Source: Pseudomonas gozinkensis
Lineage (GTDB): Bacteria; Pseudomonadota; Gammaproteobacteria; Pseudomonadales; Pseudomonadaceae
Assembly (NCBI RefSeq): GCF_014863585.1
Contig: NZ_CP062253.1
Span: forward strand, 3,870,501-3,934,500
DNA: 64,000 nucleotides
Reading direction: 5' to 3'
A model generated the notes under the pieces. The model was not told the DNA's origin. It worked only from the letters and a program-made list of their open reading frames with translations, and did not search any database. A program made the translations under genes and the position numbers. Shown here piece by piece: positions 8,474-16,650 of this stretch; the stretch's first letter is position 1; the number at the start of each line of letters is the position of its first letter.

Positions 8474-8851
8474 ATGTTCAAGTCCTCGAAATCCCTGGCA
8501 CTCGCACTCAGCCTGCTCGGCGGCCTGGCCCTGGCCGACCTGGCATCCGCCAGCTCCCAGCCGCTGGTCGCTGAATACGGTTCGGAAAACCTGCAGAAGG
8601 ATCGCGTTGCCGAGGGTGGTGCAGATCGCTTGCAGGCACTGCGTGAACGCGTGGCGGAAGGCGGCGCGGATCGCTTGCAGGAACTGCGTGAACGCGTGGC
8701 GGAAGGTGGCGCCGACCGTTTGCAAGAGTTGCGCGAACGCGTCGCCGAAGGGGGAGCAGATCGCCTTCAGGAACTGCGCGAGCGTTCGGCCCGCAGCGTA
8801 CTCGTCGCCGAGAACCGTCCCGAGTTCGGTTCCAAGTACCAGCGCTACTGA
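8474..8851 (+). CDS. Small exported protein with four 15-residue repeats and a conserved C-terminal motif
   Basis: 125 residues. A signal peptide (MFKSSKSLALALSLLGGLAL...SAS) is followed by a short linker, four tandem 15-residue repeats of consensus RVAEGGADRLQELRE (residues 44-103), and the tail VAENRPEFGSKYQRY. The repeats should form charged amphipathic helices. The ATG has AAGGAGAAG ahead of it. Related Pseudomonas proteins with VAEGGxDRL repeats have, as I recall, been labelled phage infection protein without clear proof. The tail is identical to that of the protein encoded at 12628. The stop overlaps the end of the convergent isomerase/terpene synthase gene by 7 bases. Confidence 0.82.
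   Translation: MFKSSKSLALALSLLGGLALADLASASSQPLVAEYGSENLQKDRVAEGGADRLQALRERVAEGGADRLQELRERVAEGGADRLQELRERVAEGGADRLQELRERSARSVLVAENRPEFGSKYQRY
8603..8782 (+). repeat. Four tandem 45-bp coding repeats
   Basis: Four consecutive 45-bp units within the exported-protein gene, each encoding RVAEGGADRLQ(A/E)LRE. The units differ mostly at third codon positions (for example GTT, GTG, GTG and GTC for Val), so the protein repeat is older than a recent slippage event and is maintained by selection. Confidence 0.9.
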
Positions 8852-10428
8852 TCGTTCGTACCCGCTGCAGTCGATTCCTGCCGGGGGCACTCTGCCCCCG
8901 CAGCGATCACGACTTCCCGGTAACGGGGCACAGCGAGATGCCATGCAATATTGCCGAGCCATTGAACCTTGAGCGTCCGGGCGCTGCGCAAGACCTGGTC
9001 GCGTAAAACATCGTCGCATTCAAGCCGATCCAGCTCACGCGGCAAGCGCCGTTGCAGCTTGAAAAACTCTCCCGCCCAGACATCGATACGATGGCGAACC
9101 TCGCCGGCCGCTTCACGCGGGGAACATTGTCGATGATGGATGAGGTGAGTCAGCAGGTTGTACACATCCTCCATGGGATTCTCCATCCTGGAGAAGGACA
9201 GCAAGTCATTGACGGCCTTCATCAGATCCAGGCTCACCCTGCGTAGCGCCTGCCATATGTCGCTGTAGTAAACGCGGGACGGCAGGTGCACACGATCGGC
9301 GAAATAGTTGAACTCCACACACACCTGAAATCCGCCGGCATTGCGCCAGACACTTTCAAAATCCTGCTCGGCCGGCTGCGAACCTTCAAGACGATGCATC
9401 GCAGCACGCAAACAGGGATAGATATAACTTTCATACTGTTCAAGCACTCGTTGTCGCCACTGTGGCGGCATTTGCGCTGCAGCCTGTTGGATGAGGTCCG
9501 CCAGACCACCTGCCAGCCCATGGAAAAACGAGAGCCCACCAAGGCTTGCCATCTCATGCACCTCACGGATCGCCTGTTCCAGCAGCTCGGGATCCTGAGT
9601 CAAATCCTCATCGGCCAGATCATCCTGACAACTGAACCACCCGGTGAGGTGAGCAAGTACGAAAAGATCCTCACTATTTGCATTGGGCCACATATAACCG
9701 GCGTACAACCCTGGCTGGTATATATTGCGCTGGTGCTTCGCATGCGGCCCATCCTCCAGCCCAAGACGAATCAGCCATTGGCGAGTATGCACTTCCGCTT
9801 CCTGGGCATGGGGGCTGAGCGCAAATGACAGCCGTTGCAGCCGAGGCGGAAGCGAGAAGTCTTTTCGATGCTGTTTGATTAACGCGTCACGGTCGCGAAG
9901 CTGCTTGTACCAACCGCGCACAGTCGAGATCTCGTGCTGCCCGAGAATTAACTGCAACCAGACGGTGAACCCTGCTGGCTCGCGCCTGATTTCGCCAAAA
10001 AGTGCATACAGACTCGACCATCTCCAATCCATCGCTTCATCGGGATTCACCTCGGGATCCACTCGGCTGAGCCCGATATACACGTGGTCGTACTCGTTCT
10101 CGATCAAACCATTGGAAACCTGTGTCCGGTACACGAAGGCCTCGACCTCCATCAGCACAGGGCAATCAAGCCCCATCTCTTCGAACAATCGTCGTCTGGC
10201 TGCCGCAAGGGTCGGTTCGCCGGGTCGAGGATGGCCACAACATGTATTGGTCCATAAGCCTTGAGAGTGATATTTGCCCATCGCGCGTTTTTGCAGGAGC
10301 AGTCGTCCTTTCAAATCGAAAATGAAGACTGAAAAGGCGCGATGCAAAAGACCGTCGCGGTGCACCTGCATTTTTTCGGCGGTTCCGGTCACCCGATCAT
10401 ATTCATCTACAAGAATCAGCTCTTCCAT
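8845..10428 (-). CDS. Isopentenyl-diphosphate isomerase (type I) fused to a class I terpene synthase
   Basis: 527 residues from the ATG at 10426-10428; a GTG 9 bases upstream also has a good ribosome site. Residues 1-185 are a type I IDI of the Nudix fold, with His23 and His29, Cys64 and His66 in TNTCCGHPRPGE, the Nudix-type RRRLFEEMGL, and Glu110/Glu112 in LIENEYDHVYIG, which match the metal and acid/base residues of E. coli Idi. Residues about 200-510 are a terpene synthase. They show the Asp-rich DDLADE (269-274), a perfect NSE triad NDLLSFSRME (407-416) and the terminal RY pair (502-503). One chain can therefore both make DMAPP from IPP and cyclise or hydrolyse a prenyl diphosphate. The partner prenyl synthase is divergent. 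Product unknown. Confidence 0.9.
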   Translation of the reverse strand: MEELILVDEYDRVTGTAEKMQVHRDGLLHRAFSVFIFDLKGRLLLQKRAMGKYHSQGLWTNTCCGHPRPGEPTLAAARRRLFEEMGLDCPVLMEVEAFVYRTQVSNGLIENEYDHVYIGLSRVDPEVNPDEAMDWRWSSLYALFGEIRREPAGFTVWLQLILGQHEISTVRGWYKQLRDRDALIKQHRKDFSLPPRLQRLSFALSPHAQEAEVHTRQWLIRLGLEDGPHAKHQRNIYQPGLYAGYMWPNANSEDLFVLAHLTGWFSCQDDLADEDLTQDPELLEQAIREVHEMASLGGLSFFHGLAGGLADLIQQAAAQMPPQWRQRVLEQYESYIYPCLRAAMHRLEGSQPAEQDFESVWRNAGGFQVCVEFNYFADRVHLPSRVYYSDIWQALRRVSLDLMKAVNDLLSFSRMENPMEDVYNLLTHLIHHRQCSPREAAGEVRHRIDVWAGEFFKLQRRLPRELDRLECDDVLRDQVLRSARTLKVQWLGNIAWHLAVPRYREVVIAAGAECPRQESTAAGTNDQ

Positions 10429-10726
10429 CCTCGTCACCTTCGCCCCCTCAAGACTGGAAGATACGTCGGACCAGACTTCACTCTGCCTATCGGATTAAAA
10501 CGTCACTTTAAAAACTAGACAAATCAGAACAAATCACAAGTCTGGCACTCAGCCTCTCGCCAGGACAATGCTGCGATATTTCTTAAAATTCTACAGTCGA
10601 TTACCAATCGATTCTTACTCGAGCATGAGACGCCACACTAAATACGCTACGTTAAAAATATCAGTACCTAATGAACCGTCATTGCCAGAACCAGGTTGTT
10701 GGCATCTGCCCCAAGGCGCTTTTTGT
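10429..10726. promoter_or_regulatory. Divergent control region of the isoprenoid locus
   Basis: About 300 bp between the starts of the IDI-terpene synthase (-) and the prenyl synthase (+), AT-richer than the surroundings (for example the stretch around 10497-10540). Promoters for both genes must lie here. I see no confident -35/-10 pair or operator palindrome. If the prenyl synthase instead starts at the in-frame ATG at 10568, the region shrinks to 139 bp. Confidence 0.5.
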
Positions 10727-11662
10727 ATGTTGCAATCAACTTATTCAACCTACGCGCAAGCCAGAGAACTTTGGGCTTTGGCCTTTCGCTATCAGGAACA
10801 GCACACCGGAATGAAAGTCAGGACAGCACTGACGCTGGCGATTGCAGACATTTACCGGTTGCTGCCAGTGCATGCGCAAACGCTTTGTCAGATTGTCGAG
10901 CTCTTCAATACCGCGTCTCTGGTACACGACGACATCATTGACGAGGACACTACACGTCGCGGCGCCCCGTCCGTCTGGGTGAAGTTCGGTATCGCCAGCG
11001 CACTGGTATCCGGCATGTGTGGCTACATCGAAGGCTTGCAAAAGCTGAACGCCTTTGGTGATCCGAATCTCATTGACGCAGCCCTGAAAAGCCTCGAAGC
11101 GCTGCACATCGGCCAGCACCTCGACACGCAGCTGAGTGCAGGCAACAGTTTGCCGACACTGGATCAATATCGTTTTATTGCACAAGCCAATACCGGATGC
11201 TTTTTCATGTTCATCCTGGACTCATGCCAGATCCTCAATCCGATGCCGATAGCGGTTTATTCGGCATTGAAAGACCTGATGCTGGAACTGGCGGTCTATT
11301 ACCGCTTCATCAATGACTACTGCGATATAAACCACACACCTCACTTCAAGAAAAAAGGCTTTGCACCTGATCTGGAAGGAGGTCCGAAAACGTTTCTCAT
11401 GATCCTGGCCAACAGTCCATTAATCAAAAGCAAAAGAACGGAACTGCAGAAACGCCGAATCATTTCTGACTGGGGAGATGCCGGCGTTTTCACCCAAGCG
11501 ATGAACATCATGGAAGACAGTTTCAATACCATCTTGCTTCATTTTGAAGAAGCCCGGCGCCACGCTCGGGAGCGAAACTTTGGTTCGCTGCATGCGTTCC
11601 TGCAGAACGTGCATTTTCAGCAACAACCACAGGATGACTACTACCTGTCATTAATCAGATAG
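10727..11662 (+). CDS. Prenyl diphosphate synthase (trans-type, divergent member)
   Basis: 311 residues from the ATG at 10727 (AAGG 10 bases upstream); an in-frame ATG at 10568 would add 53 residues with no family resemblance. It adds IPP units to an allylic diphosphate. The first Asp-rich motif is intact (HDDIIDEDTTRRG, D68, D69, D72), with a GQHLD motif at 129-133. The second motif reads INDYCDI, so the first Asp is Asn (N196), and the usual GGKRxRP reads GMKVRTA. The residues 4 and 5 before the first motif are small (Ser, Ala), and there is no two-residue insertion in it. Both point to a product longer than C15, such as GGPP. It is divergent from, and presumably supplies, the terpene synthase. 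Confidence 0.85.
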   Translation: MLQSTYSTYAQARELWALAFRYQEQHTGMKVRTALTLAIADIYRLLPVHAQTLCQIVELFNTASLVHDDIIDEDTTRRGAPSVWVKFGIASALVSGMCGYIEGLQKLNAFGDPNLIDAALKSLEALHIGQHLDTQLSAGNSLPTLDQYRFIAQANTGCFFMFILDSCQILNPMPIAVYSALKDLMLELAVYYRFINDYCDINHTPHFKKKGFAPDLEGGPKTFLMILANSPLIKSKRTELQKRRIISDWGDAGVFTQAMNIMEDSFNTILLHFEEARRHARERNFGSLHAFLQNVHFQQQPQDDYYLSLIR

Positions 11663-11784
11663 CCTGGGTCCCTGTCGCTACTACCGATAAGCCTTGTTCT
11701 CTGACACAAAAGCCCCGCTGTTTTCCCACGACAGCCGTCATGGCTCGTACTAAGCTGCGCGATTGATTTGTTCAGGGACGATCC

Positions 11785-12519
11785 ATGAAACGATTTGCCG
11801 CCTGTCTGCTGTCCATGCTGGCCCTGACGGCCACCGCGGCGGATCTGCAACTGCTCACCGACAACCATCCGCCCCTGCATTTCATGCAAGGCAATCAGCT
11901 CGCAGGGTTCGGTGTTGACGTGGTGCAGGCTCTGGCGACCCAGACCGGCGACCGCATCCATCTGCAACAAGTCCCGCTGCTGCGCGCCCTGCGCATGGCC
12001 AGCGACACGCCCGACACCGGCGTATTCACCGTGCTGCGTACCGACGAACGCGACGATCGCTATCAATGGGTCGGGCCGCTGATCGAAGTCGAAACCGCGC
12101 TGTACGCCCGCGACAATCTCCAGCCTCCCGTGCAAAGCCTGAGTGAAGCCGATCACCTGGGCCGAATCACCGTGCCACGTAAATGGTTGGTCTACAGCTA
12201 TTTGCAGGGGCAAGACCTGAACAACCTCTACGGCGTGGAAACCCCGGAACAGATGATGCGACTGTTCAGCCTGGGGCGTACCGACTTCGTGGTCTCCGAC
12301 ACCTGGTCCAAGGCCGCCCTCGCCCGCGCACAAGGCATGGAGCCGGGACGCTTGCAGTATCAGATCCCGTTGATGAAACAGAACACCTACATTGCCTTTT
12401 CGCCGCAGACCGATCCGAAACAGGTCGCCCGCTGGCAGCAGGCGCTGGATACGTTGCGGGCCGACGGCCGTCTGGAGCAACTGCGCCAGCGCTGGCTGAG
12501 CAATACCCTACCGCGCTGA
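11785..12519 (+). CDS. Periplasmic solute-binding protein, amino-acid type (SBP_bac_3)
   Basis: 244 residues with a signal peptide (MKRFAACLLSMLALTATAA) and a polar amino-acid-binding fold. Visible hallmarks are LLTDNHPPLHFMQGNQLAGF near the N-terminus, FTVLRTDERDDRYQWVGP in the middle and a C-terminal WQQALDTLRADGRLEQLRQR helix. No permease or ATPase gene is nearby, so it may be a free-standing sensor-like binding protein rather than a transport component. AGGGACGATCC precedes the ATG. It sits between the prenyl synthase and the second exported-motif protein. Confidence 0.8.
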   Translation: MKRFAACLLSMLALTATAADLQLLTDNHPPLHFMQGNQLAGFGVDVVQALATQTGDRIHLQQVPLLRALRMASDTPDTGVFTVLRTDERDDRYQWVGPLIEVETALYARDNLQPPVQSLSEADHLGRITVPRKWLVYSYLQGQDLNNLYGVETPEQMMRLFSLGRTDFVVSDTWSKAALARAQGMEPGRLQYQIPLMKQNTYIAFSPQTDPKQVARWQQALDTLRADGRLEQLRQRWLSNTLPR

Positions 12520-12627
12520 TCGGGCATCAACGCCTTCGATAACAACTATGCGCAAGGGTGTTTTCACATCAAAACCCTCCAGCACTAGAGTGGGCTCCAT
12601 CTTCTCCCCACTCTCTGGAGCAACATC

Positions 12628-12879
12628 ATGAAAGACATCATCGCACTCGGCTTCATCGTTTCCCTGATCGGCGCCACCTCAGCCATCGCGGCACCACACG
12701 CCAGCACTCCGGTTGTCGCCGCTGCGACCGTTGGCCAGTCCGGCACCCTGAACGTCGATACTGTCAGCATCGACGCCGAACACAAAGGCAGCCTCAAGCT
12801 GCAACAAAATGCTGAACAGACCAAACTCTACGTCGCGGAAAACCGCCCGGAATTCGGCTCCAAATATCAGCGCTACTGA
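12628..12879 (+). CDS. Small exported protein with the C-terminal motif shared with the gene at 8474
   Basis: 83 residues. A signal peptide (MKDIIALGFIVSLIGATSAIA) is followed by a short polar region and the tail VAENRPEFGSKYQRY. The last 15 residues are identical to those of the repeat protein at 8474, although 8 of those 15 codons differ synonymously. It lacks the 15-residue repeats. The ATG follows CTGGAG with 7-base spacing, and a strong terminator lies 28 bp after the stop, so it is probably monocistronic. Function unknown. Confidence 0.78.
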   Translation: MKDIIALGFIVSLIGATSAIAAPHASTPVVAAATVGQSGTLNVDTVSIDAEHKGSLKLQQNAEQTKLYVAENRPEFGSKYQRY

Positions 12880-12906
12880 GTGATCGGTTTGAGCTGCCAG
12901 AAACAG

Positions 12907-12934
12907 GAAACCCCGCCGAAGCGGGGTTTCTTGC
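12907..12934 (+). terminator. Rho-independent terminator
   Basis: Ten-base-pair stem GAAACCCCGC / GCGGGGTTTC with a CGAA loop at 12907-12930, followed by TTGC. It separates the gene ending at 12879 from the convergent oxidoreductase gene. Confidence 0.8.
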
Positions 12935-12943
12935 ATTTGCGCG

Positions 12944-14359
12944 TCAGCGCACCAGTCGCGCGGCCAGTGCCTTGGCCTGCAACGCGACGTCGGTGACAGC
13001 GGTGCTTTCCCACCACATCCCACGCAACGGCGGGCCCATGGCGAACAGGCGGTTCGAGATCCGGCCCTCGACATCCAGCACAGCGCCGTCCACCGCCGCC
13101 TCGATCCCCAGCGCCAAAGGCCCCGGGCGAACCAGACCGCGCGCCAGCAACTGCTGCGGCAAAGGTCGCGCGACTCGGCGCCAGTCGTATTCGATGCCGC
13201 TGGAATTGATCAACGCCGCGCCCTGCACTACGCGGGTTTCCGCCTGACCTCGAGGGCGAATGCGGATACTCACGCCATCGCCCGACACCGGCTCAAGCCC
13301 CTTGTAAGACGCCGCATGAATGCGCAATCGCCCTTCCCGGTGCAGACGCTCGACCAATTCCGCACTCAATGGCGGTGAACGATGGTGATGACTTTCCCAC
13401 CACGGCCGCACATGCCGCACGAACTGCCGGCGTTGCACATCGCTGGCCTGGCTCCACAACCGACCGATGTGCGCACGCACGGTGTCGAGCGGCGCCTGCC
13501 AGTCGATGCCCTTTGCGATGGCGTCGCGACAATGCCGGCGCAATTCGCGCAGTAACTGGCGCGGTGTGCGAATGCTGTGATCTTCGGCGAGGAAGTCCAC
13601 CCACGCCGGCGGTTGTCGACGCACATGGGGCAACAGTCCGTGCCGGGAAAACACCTCGATCGGCCCGCGATGCCCGGCCTGCTCCAGCGACACCACGGCA
13701 TCGACCATGGTCAGGCCGGAGCCGATGATCAGCACCGAGGATTGCGGATCGAGTTGACGCATGGCCGTGACATCCCACGGATCAAGCGACGCCGCGTTGA
13801 GGCCGCTGGACTCTTTTTGCGGGGTGCGGGCAGCCGGGAACATCCCTGTCGCCAGCACTGCATGAGCGCCCTGCAATTGCTGGCCGTCACTCAAAGTGAG
13901 CAGCACGCAATCGCTGGAGGCCTGAACGTCGACCACTTCGGCGCGCACATGCTCGACCGTCGACCCGAATTGCGCGCCCACCTGCTGCGCTTCGGCCAGA
14001 CGCTGCTGCACGTATACGCCGAACAGCCCCCGAGGCGGAAACAGTTCGCTGACCGGCACGTGCTGCCGATCCGCCTCCGGCCAACCGCCACCGGCAATGT
14101 GCTCGGTCAGCCATTGGGTCAAGTCATCGGCATTGTCCGGATCAACGCTCATCCGCGCCGCGTTGCCGTTGAGCGTGTGGCCCAGTTCCACCGCGCTGTA
14201 CGCTTCACCCCGACCCAGTTCAGCCCGGGGCTCGATCACCAGAATCTTTCTGCGCCCCGCCAAACGCAGCAATTGCACCGCCAGCATCGTGCCGCTGAGG
14301 CCGCCGCCGACAATCAGGATGTCGGCGTGACGCAGTGCGGTCGTATCGGTTTGAGTCAT
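12944..14359 (-). CDS. FAD/NAD(P)-binding oxidoreductase (NAD_binding_9 type)
   Basis: 471 residues. The N-terminal dinucleotide-binding motif is ILIVGGGLSGTMLAVQLL (about 13-30), with a second Rossmann motif VLIIGSGLTMVDAVVSLEQA near residue 207. The pattern RGEAYSAVELGHTLNGNAARM resembles flavoproteins related to hydroxyacylglutathione or lysine N-oxygenase-like families. It lies 59 bp downstream of the flavin-dependent monooxygenase gene on the same strand, so the two are probably cotranscribed and may serve sulfur or nitrogen scavenging together. Substrate unknown. Confidence 0.8.
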   Translation of the reverse strand: MTQTDTTALRHADILIVGGGLSGTMLAVQLLRLAGRRKILVIEPRAELGRGEAYSAVELGHTLNGNAARMSVDPDNADDLTQWLTEHIAGGGWPEADRQHVPVSELFPPRGLFGVYVQQRLAEAQQVGAQFGSTVEHVRAEVVDVQASSDCVLLTLSDGQQLQGAHAVLATGMFPAARTPQKESSGLNAASLDPWDVTAMRQLDPQSSVLIIGSGLTMVDAVVSLEQAGHRGPIEVFSRHGLLPHVRRQPPAWVDFLAEDHSIRTPRQLLRELRRHCRDAIAKGIDWQAPLDTVRAHIGRLWSQASDVQRRQFVRHVRPWWESHHHRSPPLSAELVERLHREGRLRIHAASYKGLEPVSGDGVSIRIRPRGQAETRVVQGAALINSSGIEYDWRRVARPLPQQLLARGLVRPGPLALGIEAAVDGAVLDVEGRISNRLFAMGPPLRGMWWESTAVTDVALQAKALAARLVR

Positions 14360-14418
14360 GCCGTTCTCGCAACTGAGGATATTCTCGGGCCAGTGTCATT
14401 CAGACGCCGCGAAGGCGT

Positions 14419-15822
14419 CTAGACGGACGCGGCTTTTTTCTCCTGCCGATGCAACTCACCCAGGTTTCGATAACCGCTGCCCGGATGAATCTCCGGCAGT
14501 CTCGGCCCTTCGCCAAACAGCTTCTCGCGCAAGGTCCCCGGCGCGTACGCGGTCTTGTAGACACCGCGCTTCTGCAACTCCGGCACCAGCAGTTCCACGG
14601 CATCGATGAAGGTTTCGTGGGTCAGCGCGTAAGCCAGGTTGAAGCCGTCGACGTCGGTTTCGTCGACCCACTCCTGCAACAGGTCCGCCACCGTTTCCGG
14701 GCTGCCGACAAACAACGGGCCGAAGCCGCCGATGCCGACCCAGTCGGCGAGTTCGTTGGGGGTCCAGACCTTGTTCGGATCCGCCGTGGAAAACGCTTCG
14801 ACTGCTGATTGAATGGCGTTGGTGTGCACGTGTTTGAGCGGTTCGTCCGGTTTGAAACGGCTGAAGTCGATGCCGGTCCAGCCGGAAATCAGCGCCATCG
14901 CGCCTTCGTAGCTGACCCAGGATTTGTATTCTTCGAACTTGGCTTTGGCCTTGGCGTCGGTCTCGCCCAAAATCACCGTTTGCAAGTTAAAGATCAGGAT
15001 CTTCGACGGATCGCGCCCGGCCTCGGCGGCGCGGCGGCGGATGTCGGCCACGGTTTTCTTCAGCAGCACTTTCGACGGGGCAGCGACAAAAACGCATTCG
15101 GCGTGCTCGGCGGCAAACTGCTTGCCCCGGCTGGAAGCGCCGGCCTGATAGAGAACCGGCGTGCGTTGCGGCGACGGCTCGCAAAGGTGAATGCCCGGCA
15201 CCTGGAAGTGTATGCCGTGGTGACGAATCTCATGGATTTTGCTGGGGTCACTGAAGATCCGCCGCTTGCGATCCCGCAGAATCGCGCCCTCTTCCCAACT
15301 GCCCTCCCAGAGTTTGTAGCAGACCTCCAGGTATTCCTCGGCGAAGTCGTAGCGCGCGTCGTGTTCGGTCTGGGCTTGCTGGCCGATGTTCTTCGCGCCG
15401 CTCTCCAGATACGAAGTGACGATGTTCCAGCCGGCACGGCCCTTGGTCAGGTGATCGAGGGTCGACAGGCGTCGGGCGAACGGGTACGGATGCTCGAAGG
15501 ACAATGAAGCGGTCAGGCCAAACCCCAGGTGCTCGGTGACCAGCGCCATCGGCGGGATCAGTTGCAACGGATCGTTGACCGGCACCTGCGCCGCCTGCCG
15601 GATGGCCGCTTCGCCATTGCCGTTGTATACGTCGTAGATGCCCAGCACGTCAGCGATGAACAAGCCGTCGAACTTGCCGCGCTCGAGGATTTTCGCCAGA
15701 TCGGTCCAGTACTCCAGATCCTTGTATTGCCAGGAACGATCCCGAGGGTGAGCCCACAGGCCCGGCGACTGATGGCCGACGCAGTTCATGTCGAAGGCGT
15801 TGAGGCGGATTTCGCGGGGCAT
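14419..15822 (-). CDS. NtaA/SnaA/DszA-family FMNH2-dependent monooxygenase
   Basis: 467 residues of the bacterial luciferase-like fold. The start MPREIRLNAFDMNCVGHQSP and the segments YWTDLAKILERGKFDGLFIAD, then HLTKGRAGWNIVTSYLESGAKN near 125-150, are diagnostic of the NtaA/DszA subfamily. Such enzymes use FMNH2 from a separate reductase to oxidise organosulfur compounds, aminopolycarboxylates or similar nutrients. The gene is first in a two-gene operon with the FAD oxidoreductase. With the sulfonate transporter about 13 kb away it suggests organosulfur use, but that link is inference. Confidence 0.87.
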   Translation of the reverse strand: MPREIRLNAFDMNCVGHQSPGLWAHPRDRSWQYKDLEYWTDLAKILERGKFDGLFIADVLGIYDVYNGNGEAAIRQAAQVPVNDPLQLIPPMALVTEHLGFGLTASLSFEHPYPFARRLSTLDHLTKGRAGWNIVTSYLESGAKNIGQQAQTEHDARYDFAEEYLEVCYKLWEGSWEEGAILRDRKRRIFSDPSKIHEIRHHGIHFQVPGIHLCEPSPQRTPVLYQAGASSRGKQFAAEHAECVFVAAPSKVLLKKTVADIRRRAAEAGRDPSKILIFNLQTVILGETDAKAKAKFEEYKSWVSYEGAMALISGWTGIDFSRFKPDEPLKHVHTNAIQSAVEAFSTADPNKVWTPNELADWVGIGGFGPLFVGSPETVADLLQEWVDETDVDGFNLAYALTHETFIDAVELLVPELQKRGVYKTAYAPGTLREKLFGEGPRLPEIHPGSGYRNLGELHRQEKKAASV

Positions 15823-16175
15823 CAGATGGCACTCCGAAAAATTGGAGTAGCAATGCTGCTAATTCGAAAACTGCCACAAGAAACATCACTTCTGTGACGA
15901 TTGAAATTGTACCTGCCCTGCACCCCATGAATAACAGGAGAGGAAGGTAAGCATTGGAAAAAGATGGGCATGAAGCGACTCCAGCGAAGAATGTTTTCAC
16001 AGGCGTCAATACAGAAGTCGTGCCAGCTTTATTAGTTGTTTTAAATCAAACAGTTAAGATAAGAATCTAATCCCGTATCTCGAAACCACTCAACAGAATG
16101 TGGTTTTACTGTTGATCAGCAAACACATGAGAAAGCAGGCCACCAAAGATGCGGGACCTGCCATGGAGTTAACAA
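15823..16175. other. Intergenic region, 353 bp
   Basis: AT-richer non-coding stretch upstream of the monooxygenase operon. It should hold the operon's promoter, which would read leftward. No convincing gene, hairpin terminator or operator palindrome is visible. Confidence 0.5.
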
Positions 16176-16499
16176 TCAGTGGGTGATGTCGTATTGGACG
16201 GGTTTAGATTTTTGGTCGTTAGCCCCCCCCGCCCAGTGAATATAGTCGAACGTCCTTCCAGCACCAAGATTGTCAAGTAGCGCCGTTCGTGGAATCAGCA
16301 ACTCATAATAACCACCAATATCAGGGCCCGGCGACTGAGCCGGGACTACCACCTTAGCGTTGATTCTCAATTCGACAAGATCGTCGGGATCGGTAAGAGG
16401 AGGAACTGGAATTAAGGCCGTCGCACCCTTTGCGGGCACGTTCTTCAGGCTGAGTTCCGTTCCAATTGCTTCTTTCATTTCGAGCGCTTCCGGTTCCAT
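16176..16499 (-). CDS. Hypothetical protein (107 aa)
   Basis: 107 residues, acidic, no signal peptide and no membrane segment. The start MEPEALEMKEAIGTELSLKN is followed by a likely beta-rich domain (LVELRINAKVVVPAQSPGP, GGYYELLIPRTALLDNLG) ending in SKPVQYDITH. AAGGAATAAAG precedes the ATG. It is isolated between a monooxygenase operon and a regulator. I do not recognise the family; the beta-rich pattern could fit a toxin-like or insecticidal lectin fold but this is only a guess. Confidence 0.6.
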   Translation of the reverse strand: MEPEALEMKEAIGTELSLKNVPAKGATALIPVPPLTDPDDLVELRINAKVVVPAQSPGPDIGGYYELLIPRTALLDNLGAGRTFDYIHWAGGANDQKSKPVQYDITH

Positions 16500-16650
16500 T
16501 TCTTTATTCCTTCTTAACGAGGGTGAACTCTGCCCAAAGAGGAGAGCTGAGCAACGACGTTGCCTGGAACCATTGAATGGCGACGAGATATGTACGTCTA
16601 CTGTCAGAAATAACAGGTAAAAGGCTATATCCGACCGACGGTGACTGGCG

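Noticed and set aside
8603..8782. CRISPR-like tandem repeats
   Set aside because: The repeats are contiguous without spacers, are in frame and encode a conserved protein repeat.
10548..10566. Possible sigma-54 promoter (TGGCAC) near the prenyl synthase
   Set aside because: The -12 element does not match TTGC with the required spacing.
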